Assembly (NCBI GenBank): GCA_030594645.1
Contig: JAUVEU010000020.1
Location: 1 to 39,393, forward strand
DNA from: Candidatus Aegiribacteria sp.
GTDB lineage: Bacteria; Fermentibacterota; Fermentibacteria; Fermentibacterales; JCC-6
DNA length: 39,393 nt
Reading direction: 5' to 3'
Both the position numbers and the translations under genes were made by a program. Position 1 is the first letter of the stretch. Each line of letters opens with the position of its first letter. The notes beneath the pieces are model-generated. The model saw only the letters and a list, made by a program, of their open reading frames with translations. It did not search any database and had not been told where the DNA came from. This document shows positions 16,519-24,092 of this stretch, piece by piece.

Positions 16519-17483
16519 TAACGATCAGGCCTGCAGAAGTATGTGATAGAGAAAAATGGACTGATTTTGTCCTCCGTTCAAATAATGGTACGGTGTTTCA
16601 TCTTCCCGATTTTCTCGATTATCATCCGGAGGGGAGATTTCAGAATCATCATCTGATAGCTGAAAGCGACAGCGAAATCGTATCGATTATTCCCGGCGCT
16701 CTTTCTGAGCGGGAAGACGGTGTCTGGTTCCGGTCCTATCCGGGTTCTTCGTACGGAGGTCCGGTGACGAATGATTCTCTCGGACTGAGAAAACTGGAAG
16801 AGTTGATTGATACGCTGGAATCGTATTGCGGATCTCAGGGCTGGACCGGAATAGAAATGACTCCACCCCCGATCATCTATTACAGAAGACCTCACAACTA
16901 CCTAGAGTTTGCTCTGGTCAAACGGGGTTTCAAATACCGAAGAAGGGAACTGACAGCAGTTATAGACCTGACTCGATTCGGTGAGGAACTGAAACTTGGA
17001 TTCCGTTCATCTGCTCTTCGCGGCGTGAGGAAAGCTCTGAAAAGCGGAGTTACAGTCGAGGAGAATTCCGATTTTTCACTGTTCTATCACGTGCTCGAAT
17101 CAAATCTTCAGCAGCGTCACGGAGTCAAACCCACTCATACTCTTTCAGAACTTGAACTTCTTAGAAGCCTTCTTGGAAGTGATCGTATCAAACAGTTCAT
17201 TGCGCTGAAAGACGGAGAAGTTCTTGGGGGGATGGTGATGTTTCACTGCAACCCCAGGGTGACTCTCGCTTTCTACATCTCCCACGATCAGGAGCATCAG
17301 GCTTTCAGACCGGTCAATCTGGTTTACATGGATGTTATCAGATGGGCGAAGCAAATGGGATACCATTACATGGATCTCGGGACTTTTACCCTTGATATGG
17401 ATGTAAATTACGGACTATGCCGATTCAAGGAATCATTTTCCGCGCGAGGAATTTTCAGGAACACTCTCTATGGTTTTGTCTAG
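16515..17483 (+). CDS. FemAB-like GNAT aminoacyl/acyltransferase
   Basis: 322 residues containing two tandem GNAT-like folds of the FemAB/BioF2-like type (RPAEVCDREKWTDFV at the start, PGSSYGGPV, then HHGVKP-like RHGVKPTHT, and the C-terminal MDLGTFTLD and FKESF). FemAB-type proteins add amino acids from tRNA to peptidoglycan bridges; relatives in exopolysaccharide clusters add acyl or aminoacyl groups to sugars. The final Tyr/Lys/Glu-rich KESFSARG is typical of the family end. The start forms an ATGA overlap with the propeller gene and its end overlaps the next gene by 14 nt. The acceptor is unknown. Confidence 0.82.
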   Translation: MITIRPAEVCDREKWTDFVLRSNNGTVFHLPDFLDYHPEGRFQNHHLIAESDSEIVSIIPGALSEREDGVWFRSYPGSSYGGPVTNDSLGLRKLEELIDTLESYCGSQGWTGIEMTPPPIIYYRRPHNYLEFALVKRGFKYRRRELTAVIDLTRFGEELKLGFRSSALRGVRKALKSGVTVEENSDFSLFYHVLESNLQQRHGVKPTHTLSELELLRSLLGSDRIKQFIALKDGEVLGGMVMFHCNPRVTLAFYISHDQEHQAFRPVNLVYMDVIRWAKQMGYHYMDLGTFTLDMDVNYGLCRFKESFSARGIFRNTLYGFV

Positions 17484-18768
17484 GAGTCTGGTTAAAGATC
17501 CGTATTTTCGCGGGTTATTACTCCTGTGGACAGCTTTACTTGTTCTTGTATTTGGCGGGAGAATGTATACAACCGATGTGCTTGCTCAGTATGAAGTAGC
17601 CGGCTCCCTGATAGGTCAGCGTCCTTTTCTTACAGCGTCGGGAGAGTACGGATGGATTGTGGATGGAGTTAGACCGGGGAATTTCATACCACATAGTATA
17701 GGATATTCCATTCTACTGATTCCCGCAGCTTTTTCAGGAGTCGTTTTTGGACTGGATGCAGGGAAGATTTCAACCGGTGTTCTCAACGGGGGTTTCAGTC
17801 TGATTCTGATAGGGTTCATGTATGCCGCAGCCAGAAATAAATACAAAAACGTATCCGTTGCAAGGTTGATTGTCATTGCTATCGGTGGAATGTTTCTTGT
17901 ATATGGTAGGATGCCTTACGATGTGACCGCAGCAGCGGCTGCTGCCATGGCAGGTTTCTACTTCTCATGCAGAGACAGAGCGCTCATCGCAGGATTCTGC
18001 ATGGGAATGGCTGTTCTGATCAGACTCGACAGTCTCCTTCTCCTGCCTGTGTTCTGGTCCGGCTGGACGAATATGCGAAAACTTCTTTCTGGGATGGCTC
18101 CGTTCATTCTTATTGCTGCTTCAGTGAACTGGTATAGATTCGGCAGCCCTCTTCTGGATGGACACAGCCAGGATCCCGCTATGGCTATTGAGCCGTTCAG
18201 GGGAGGAATTGTCGGTTTGCTTCTGAGTCCGGGAAAAGGTCTCCTCTATTATGCGCCCTTATGTGTATTCGCTCTATTTTTCCAGAAGGACTGGCGACTC
18301 TGGACACCTTTTGTGCTGTCACTTGTTCTGCATGGAATGCTTCACGACTGGACCGGCGGAACGGGATGGGGACCAAGATTTCTTTTCACGACTCTCCCTT
18401 TTCTTTTATTTCCTCTAGTACGGAAAGGCACAGGAGGCCGACTGTTCCGGCTGATTGCCGCTCTCGGAATTCTTGTTTGTATTCCCGCCTGCTGGAGTAA
18501 TGTGAATATGCTGGAACAGGCAGCCGGACCTGATCTTTTTGATGAAGTCGGCCGGCAGGCTGTGCTCTGGAATTATTCTGCATTTCCGCTTTTTACAGCT
18601 TTTAGAAACCTCGGTAACGGGATTCCCGATATGTTTGGTGCCACTGCCGCGGTTTCCATCGGGATTTCCGCCCGGTTCGGATTACTGCTGCAGAGTACAA
18701 TTGCATTAATACTTGCCGGAGCGGGCGTCTTTGTCATGAGAAAACGGACGGAAGTATCGGAGAAATGA
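17470..18768 (+). CDS. Polytopic membrane glycosyltransferase, GT39-like
   Basis: 432 residues with about ten hydrophobic segments (for example 14-30, 82-100, 114-132, 140-160 and 405-420). A charged first loop (FLTASGEYGWIVDGVRPG) and arginine-bearing loops such as AVLIRLDSLLLLP are typical of GT-C enzymes that use a polyprenyl-phosphate sugar donor; the acidic Asp/Glu in the first loop is the usual catalytic element. It is also a candidate Wzy-type polymerase, which I cannot exclude. It overlaps the acetyltransferase gene by 14 nt, and the next gene starts in its stop codon. It may use the product of the DPM1-like gene at 13507. Confidence 0.65.
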   Translation: MVLSRSLVKDPYFRGLLLLWTALLVLVFGGRMYTTDVLAQYEVAGSLIGQRPFLTASGEYGWIVDGVRPGNFIPHSIGYSILLIPAAFSGVVFGLDAGKISTGVLNGGFSLILIGFMYAAARNKYKNVSVARLIVIAIGGMFLVYGRMPYDVTAAAAAAMAGFYFSCRDRALIAGFCMGMAVLIRLDSLLLLPVFWSGWTNMRKLLSGMAPFILIAASVNWYRFGSPLLDGHSQDPAMAIEPFRGGIVGLLLSPGKGLLYYAPLCVFALFFQKDWRLWTPFVLSLVLHGMLHDWTGGTGWGPRFLFTTLPFLLFPLVRKGTGGRLFRLIAALGILVCIPACWSNVNMLEQAAGPDLFDEVGRQAVLWNYSAFPLFTAFRNLGNGIPDMFGATAAVSIGISARFGLLLQSTIALILAGAGVFVMRKRTEVSEK

Positions 18769-19844
18769 AAATACTGCATCTCTCTCCTCAGAATTATACG
18801 GGGATTCTTAACCTTTTCGTTGAAGGACACAGGGAACTTGGTCATGAGAGCCGACTGGTGACTTTCTACCGTGCATGGAATCAGTACAAGGAAGATATAT
18901 GCCTGAATCTGCCTTTCGTTGGTCATAAGGAATGGCTCTGGAAGGTGAAAAGATTAGTGAAATCAGGAAGTCTGAATGTGCCGTTTACCGGTACTACCGA
19001 GCGCATATTCTGGACTCCGAGCTCTGCCGAGAAAATTCTGATGAGAGGAAGGGACATGATCTGGACCCCTCTCGTAAGAAAAGCCGCAAAGAAGTATGAT
19101 CTGTGGGATTACGACATCTATCATCTCGAAGGCGGAATGAGTTTTTTCAGGGACGGCAGAGATATCCAAGCTCTTAAAAAAGCCGGGAAGAAGATTGTTT
19201 CCTACTACCATGGCCTCGATCTAAGGATGAGGGGGGCAATACGCCCTGTGTGGGAAGCAACTGACCTTCACATTACCTGTGAATTCGACCTGTATCTGAG
19301 ATACCCCGAGGTTGATTATCTCTTTCTCCCTTTTGACCAGAGTGAAATGCCTCAGGCCGATCCTCTCCAGGGGAAAATACGTATTTGTCACGCACCTAGA
19401 ATTCGGTCTGTAAAGGGTACAGAAGAAATAATCACTGCTGTTGAAGACCTGTCTCGAGAGATCCCCGTAGAACTTGTACTTATTGAGAATATGTCCCACT
19501 CGGAAGCGATCCGGATGAAGGCTTCGTGCCATATCGCCGTTGATCAGGTTTACAGCGGAGATATGGGCTATGGCGTCAATTCACTTGAGACCCTGTCTAT
19601 GGGCATTGCAACAGTGACCAGCCTCTCCAGAACATATCAGGACTTCATTCCGGAGCACCCATTTTTTCTCACAACGTCAAAAACATTGAAACGTGACCTC
19701 CGCGAGCTTGCGCTGGATGCGGATCTGAGAAAAAAACATGCCCTTGCAGGACCTCCATGGATTCTAGCAAGGCACAACTGGTTATCAGTGGCAGAGGAAA
19801 TACACAGGATTTACAGGGAACGGGGCTGGGAAAAACCTCAATGA
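18765..19844 (+). CDS. Glycosyltransferase, GT4-like
   Basis: 359 residues of GT-B type. The N-terminal domain starts MKILHLSPQNYTG and carries the acceptor site; SYYHGLDLRMRG lies near the domain junction. The C-terminal half has the nucleotide-sugar region with HAPRIRSVKGTEEII and the loop NSLETLSMGIATVTS, which stands where GT4 enzymes hold the EX7E motif. Cytoplasmic, at the membrane face, adding one sugar to the growing lipid-linked glycan. ATGA overlaps join it to the genes on both sides. The sugar is unknown. Confidence 0.82.
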   Translation: MKILHLSPQNYTGILNLFVEGHRELGHESRLVTFYRAWNQYKEDICLNLPFVGHKEWLWKVKRLVKSGSLNVPFTGTTERIFWTPSSAEKILMRGRDMIWTPLVRKAAKKYDLWDYDIYHLEGGMSFFRDGRDIQALKKAGKKIVSYYHGLDLRMRGAIRPVWEATDLHITCEFDLYLRYPEVDYLFLPFDQSEMPQADPLQGKIRICHAPRIRSVKGTEEIITAVEDLSREIPVELVLIENMSHSEAIRMKASCHIAVDQVYSGDMGYGVNSLETLSMGIATVTSLSRTYQDFIPEHPFFLTTSKTLKRDLRELALDADLRKKHALAGPPWILARHNWLSVAEEIHRIYRERGWEKPQ

Positions 19845-21283
19845 AAGAGAATTTGAACATAGTTCATGTTAACGACCATAAAAGGGATCTATCGCGGGAA
19901 TCGATATTCTACGCCGTGGCTCTGATTTTCAGTGGTCTTGTTCAGGTAGCCTTTCTTCCGTTTTTCTCTAAATTCCTGACTGCTGATGCAGCAGGCGAGC
20001 TCGGCACACTGAGAATCATATCGGAAGCCATCGCAGGAATAGTGGTACTTGGTCTTCCCACTGCACTGATCAGAGCGTGGCAGAGGACAGAAAATCACAG
20101 GGCAGTTATTATTCGAGGTATCGTTTTTCCTGCTGTTCCGGCTCTATTGATGGCTCTGATGGTTTTTTTGTTTCATGGAACCCTTAAATCATTTCTTCAT
20201 CTACAGCATCCCAACTATCTGATCCATGCTGTTCTCCTTGGAATCGGAGTTGCCTACGTGCAGTTATCTCTGTCTTTTCCGAGGGCGGACGGTCTGGCAG
20301 GCCGATATCTCCTTTTGCAGATAATCCGCGGTTTTCTTGCCCTTGGGGCGCTTGCTGTTTTTCTTTATGCCTGTTCTTTCAATGCGATTCCCGCTTTCCT
20401 GACAGCAAGATGGGCTCCCTCTTTCCTTATTGCCGCCGTGGCGATAATCATGATGTGGAAAAGGACGGCCGGTTCGGTGAAAATTGAGAAATCATCAACC
20501 CTGAACCGTGATATACTTGGTTTCAGTCTGCCTCTGATCCCTGCTACGCTGTCCATGATCGTACTTTCATCAGCTGATATGTTCATGCTGAGGAACATCT
20601 ATCCTGATCTTGCGGAAAGCGGATATTACGAATGGGCAAGCCGTGCCTGTCTTGTTCTCATGCCGATGATTCTGGGTTTTGATATGGCATGGAAGCGGTT
20701 CATTTTCAGGAAACGGAGAACGGGCGGGAACCTTGCGGAACTGGGCAGAGCAGGGCTGCTTTTCATGGTTATGGTTAACTGGACAGCCCTTCTTCTTGCT
20801 ATGTCATCTCCATGGATTGTAGGTCTGGTTGGAGGAGTTAATTTCTTGCCTTCCCTTCGCGTACTGCCTACGCTTGCCGGAGCCAGCGCAATGTTCGGCC
20901 TGTTCCTTATTTCTCAGACTGGTTGTCTTCTTACAGGTCAGACCAGATATATTGCGGGAATGACACTGTTCGGCGCTATTCTGAATATTGGATTCAATTT
21001 GAGATTGATACCTGTAGCAGGTGCTCTTGGAGCGGCTTTTGCTACACTCGGCACAAATCTGTTCATGGCTCTGAGTCTTTTCTGGCTTGGCAGAAAGGTT
21101 TTTCCGATAAGTTTCTTTGCAGTTGCGCTGACTGTAGTATTACCGATTTCCTACGGTCCTCTGGCAACGCTTGACGCCGGCTTTCGGTCGGCAATTGTCA
21201 TTGTCGGATCTGTAATAACAGTTCTTATTATCGCTGCTCTCAGAAGGCTGGGAACCACACTTACGGAAGGTATTTCGGAATGA
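19841..21283 (+). CDS. Flippase of the MOP/Wzx type (copy 1)
   Basis: 480 residues. The ATG at 19841 forms an ATGA overlap with the GT4-like stop and is preferred over a longer frame reaching 19757, which would overlap that gene by ~90 nt. About twelve to fourteen hydrophobic helices span the protein, starting IFYAVALIFSGLVQVAFLPFF and including the paired MOP-type ends LSMIVLSSADMFMLRN and LRVLPTLAGASAMFGLF. Wzx-type proteins flip undecaprenyl-PP-linked repeat units from the cytoplasm to the periplasm. A second flippase lies at 31696. Confidence 0.85.
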   Translation: MKENLNIVHVNDHKRDLSRESIFYAVALIFSGLVQVAFLPFFSKFLTADAAGELGTLRIISEAIAGIVVLGLPTALIRAWQRTENHRAVIIRGIVFPAVPALLMALMVFLFHGTLKSFLHLQHPNYLIHAVLLGIGVAYVQLSLSFPRADGLAGRYLLLQIIRGFLALGALAVFLYACSFNAIPAFLTARWAPSFLIAAVAIIMMWKRTAGSVKIEKSSTLNRDILGFSLPLIPATLSMIVLSSADMFMLRNIYPDLAESGYYEWASRACLVLMPMILGFDMAWKRFIFRKRRTGGNLAELGRAGLLFMVMVNWTALLLAMSSPWIVGLVGGVNFLPSLRVLPTLAGASAMFGLFLISQTGCLLTGQTRYIAGMTLFGAILNIGFNLRLIPVAGALGAAFATLGTNLFMALSLFWLGRKVFPISFFAVALTVVLPISYGPLATLDAGFRSAIVIVGSVITVLIIAALRRLGTTLTEGISE

Positions 21284-22215
21284 GACCGGAAATTTCAGTG
21301 CAGATTCCCGTAAAGGATGGAGGAGAGAATTTCCGGATCACTCTGGAAAGTCTCAGGAACCAGGAATCAGGAGGAATTCCGTGGGAATTAATTGTAATTG
21401 ATGATTGCAGCACCATTCCCGTCAAGCAGCAGTTTGACCTTGCCTTTCCGAACGAAGTCAGTGTAAAAGTTATCCGGCTTGAAACCGGCGGGAACAGACC
21501 TGCCGCCCGCAACAGAGGCTGGCAGGAGGCATCCGCTCCTTTATCATTCATTTCGGATGGCGATATCCGGTTTCCTTCTGACATATTGAGAAAGCACATA
21601 GAGATGCATCAAGAAGGACATGGAGATGTTATCATGGGAGCCAGGGTCAACGCCTGGAATAAAGATTCCTCGCCATGGCAGAAATGGTTCGATACAAGGG
21701 CAATGGGAAAAAGAGAGGCCGGCAGATTCCCCCCGCAGTATTTCATTACCGGTAATATAAGCCTTCCGACAAAACTTCTGGAGACTGCAGGAGGCTTTGA
21801 TTTAAGCATTGACCGGTATGGGGGAGAGGATACTGAATTAGGTTTCCGACTTGCCGGACAGGGAGTCACGTTTTACTGGAATCCGGATCTCAGAGTTGAG
21901 CATCTCGATACCGTGACAGTACGAGAGCATTCGTGGAAAATGATCGAGTATGGTAGCTCAGGGTTGAAATACACATTAATTAAAATCCCTGAATCTGCAG
22001 GCATGCTTGGCAGTAACTGGATCAAACCGCTTTTTGATGCTCCCGTTTACCCAGGTACCGTTTTGATGAGACTTGTAACAAAAATTGCGCTTCTTCCTCC
22101 CGTTTACAGATGCGTACTTGCATGGATGGAAAAAGCAGGGGCGCCGAGATTTCTGTTCACTTATCTTTCTGTGGGAGCCTGTCTCATGGGGCTGACCGGA
22201 AAGGATTTTGAGTAA
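21280..22215 (+). CDS. Glycosyltransferase, GT2
   Basis: 311 residues. The GT-A fold shows VQIPVKDGGENF at the start, VIDDCST near 45, ARNRGWQ near 74, and the DxD equivalent SDGDIRFPSD near 88. GGEDTELGFRL near 180 holds the catalytic acidic residues typical of GT2 chain enzymes. No clear transmembrane domain is present; a hydrophobic patch near the end (VYRCVLAWM and YLSVGACLMG) may attach it to the membrane. The start forms an ATGA overlap with the flippase. Confidence 0.85.
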   Translation: MRPEISVQIPVKDGGENFRITLESLRNQESGGIPWELIVIDDCSTIPVKQQFDLAFPNEVSVKVIRLETGGNRPAARNRGWQEASAPLSFISDGDIRFPSDILRKHIEMHQEGHGDVIMGARVNAWNKDSSPWQKWFDTRAMGKREAGRFPPQYFITGNISLPTKLLETAGGFDLSIDRYGGEDTELGFRLAGQGVTFYWNPDLRVEHLDTVTVREHSWKMIEYGSSGLKYTLIKIPESAGMLGSNWIKPLFDAPVYPGTVLMRLVTKIALLPPVYRCVLAWMEKAGAPRFLFTYLSVGACLMGLTGKDFE

Positions 22216-22217
22216 CA

Positions 22218-23138
22218 GTGAATAAAATTGCTGCCGATCTCCTTAAGGAGCGCTATCCTGACGCTGTCCGGTCAATCAGGCTGAGCGAATGGACAACCTG
22301 GCAGGTTGGAGGTTCTGCAATCTCAATTGTTGTATCTTCCACAGGGATGCTGTCTGATCTGCTCGGTGTTCTGCGGCAGGAAGGTATTCAATGGTTTCTT
22401 ATAGGGCGCGGATCGAACATACTTGCTTCGGACGATGGCTGCAGTTCCATTATTATCAGGCTTGCGGGTGATCTTGCTTCTGTCAGATGGGAGCATTCAG
22501 GCAGCAGATGGAAACTCTCATGTGGAGGAGGAACCAGATTTCCCTCTCTCTCAGGTGTTGCCTGCAGCAAAGGAGCATCAGGGCTTGCTTTCGCGATTGG
22601 AATACCGGGAACCGTCGGAGGGGCGGTGTTTATGAACGCCGGTGCTTATGGCAGTTCTGTCTCGGATATGCTGACAGAAGTTGATGTTGTAGATTCTGAT
22701 GGAAACGAGAGGGTTATCAGAAAAGCGGAATGCGGCTTCTCCTATAGATCAAGCCGGTTTCAGAAGGAACCGTTGATCGTGACGGGTGCCATGTTCCAGC
22801 TGAATGAGGCAGACCCGGCAGCACTCAGATCGGAAGCCAGACGGATACTGCAAATGCGAAGAGAAAAATTTCCTCTTGAGTTTCCAAATGCGGGGAGCGT
22901 ATTTCGCAGACCCTTCGAAGGCCCCCCTCCGGGGAAACTTATTGAAGATTCAGGTCTGAAAGGAAGAGCAGTCGGAGGCGCTATGGTTTCAGAAAAGCAT
23001 GCGAATTTTATAGTGAATACGGGAAATGCTTCATCGGCTGATATATTAAGTCTTGTTAATGTGGTTCGGGAAGAGGTTTTTTCGATGAGTGGGATATTGC
23101 TGAAAGAGGAAATCCGTTACCTCGGACGGAGGGGTTAA
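22218..23138 (+). CDS. murB: UDP-N-acetylenolpyruvoylglucosamine reductase (MurB)
   Basis: 306 residues with a GTG start. MurB reduces enolpyruvyl-UDP-GlcNAc to UDP-MurNAc using NADPH and FAD, an early cytoplasmic step of peptidoglycan synthesis. FAD-binding and active-site motifs are visible: TTWQVGGSA, IGRGSNILASDDG, GIPGTVGGAVFMNAGAYG, YRSSRFQ, the catalytic serine in NAGSVFRRP, and the C-terminal glutamate in LKEEIRYLG. The length and YRxSxF motif fit the short (type II) class. Unusually it lies inside a glycan cluster away from other mur genes, between a GT2 gene and an SDR reductase. If this is the only murB it is essential; if not, it may provide a MurNAc-like sugar to the surface glycan. 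Confidence 0.93.
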   Translation: MNKIAADLLKERYPDAVRSIRLSEWTTWQVGGSAISIVVSSTGMLSDLLGVLRQEGIQWFLIGRGSNILASDDGCSSIIIRLAGDLASVRWEHSGSRWKLSCGGGTRFPSLSGVACSKGASGLAFAIGIPGTVGGAVFMNAGAYGSSVSDMLTEVDVVDSDGNERVIRKAECGFSYRSSRFQKEPLIVTGAMFQLNEADPAALRSEARRILQMRREKFPLEFPNAGSVFRRPFEGPPPGKLIEDSGLKGRAVGGAMVSEKHANFIVNTGNASSADILSLVNVVREEVFSMSGILLKEEIRYLGRRG

Positions 23139-23141
23139 AAT

Positions 23142-24092
23142 ATGACGGCCAAGGAGAGCTACGGTGAAAACAGGCTTGAGTCCGGTGCAGTTCTGGTCAC
23201 CGGAGCAGGCGGGTTTGTAGGCAGTCACCTCATGAGTGAACTTGAAATGGGTAAGGGAGATATAGCAGTTGATGTCTCGACTGATTTTCAGGCTCCAGCC
23301 TTCGTCAAGAAAATTGCATGGAATCTCCCCTCTGAAGCTCCAGAAGAGCTGGGAGAAGTCCGGTATATTATTCATCTGGCGGCAATGAGTTCTGTATCAC
23401 GCTCTTTGAAGGAAGTGCATGAAGCATACGAAATCAATCTCATGGGAACTATTTCAATTCTCGAGTACATGGTTTCACATTGCCCGAAAGCAAGACTTCT
23501 TATGATCAGCTCCGCCGAGGTTTATAAACCATCTGACGATCTGATTACTGAAAACAGTGAGATTGGCCCAAGAAATCCTTACGGTACTACAAAAGCCGCA
23601 GCGGAAATAGCGGCATTTCAATTTGCAGGGAATTACAATCTGGATATAGTGCTTGCCCGTTCATTTCCTCATTATGGTCCAGGACAATCCGAAGATTTCG
23701 CATTTCCGGCATTTTGCAGACGTATTATCGAGGCAGCCAGAAGTGGATCAAAGCGGATACGGGTAGGAAACCTCAGACCAGTGCGTGACTATCTTTATGT
23801 ATCGGATGTGGCAAGAGCATACAGGTATATCCTTAACAGAGGGCAGTCCGGCAGTATTTATAATGTTTGTTCAGGAACAGGAAACAGTATTGGAGATATG
23901 GTTAATATGCTTATTGAAATTTCCGGACATGATATTGAACTTGAAGTTGACCTTGAACTGTTCCGTCCGGTTGATGTGGAATTTCAGGTTGGCGATCCAT
24001 CCAGGTTGAACTCTTTGCTCGGCTGGAAACCGGAGGTCAACAGAAACACTGGCTTGAGCAGACTGTTTTCATGGTGGGAGGAGAGAATATGA
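23142..24092 (+). CDS. NDP-sugar dehydratase/reductase, extended SDR, Rmd-like
   Basis: 316 residues of extended SDR. GAGGFVGSH binds NAD(P) at the N-terminus; S-S and the catalytic Y-x3-K (PYGTTKAA) are present. HYGPGQSEDFAF, GNLRPVRDY and DVARAY resemble GDP-4-keto-6-deoxymannose reductase (Rmd). It could instead reduce the 4-keto-6-deoxyglucose made by the nearby RmlB, since no rmlC or rmlD is seen in the window. A strong GGAGG-type site precedes its ATG. The next gene (propeller copy 2) starts in its stop codon. Confidence 0.8.
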   Translation: MTAKESYGENRLESGAVLVTGAGGFVGSHLMSELEMGKGDIAVDVSTDFQAPAFVKKIAWNLPSEAPEELGEVRYIIHLAAMSSVSRSLKEVHEAYEINLMGTISILEYMVSHCPKARLLMISSAEVYKPSDDLITENSEIGPRNPYGTTKAAAEIAAFQFAGNYNLDIVLARSFPHYGPGQSEDFAFPAFCRRIIEAARSGSKRIRVGNLRPVRDYLYVSDVARAYRYILNRGQSGSIYNVCSGTGNSIGDMVNMLIEISGHDIELEVDLELFRPVDVEFQVGDPSRLNSLLGWKPEVNRNTGLSRLFSWWEERI

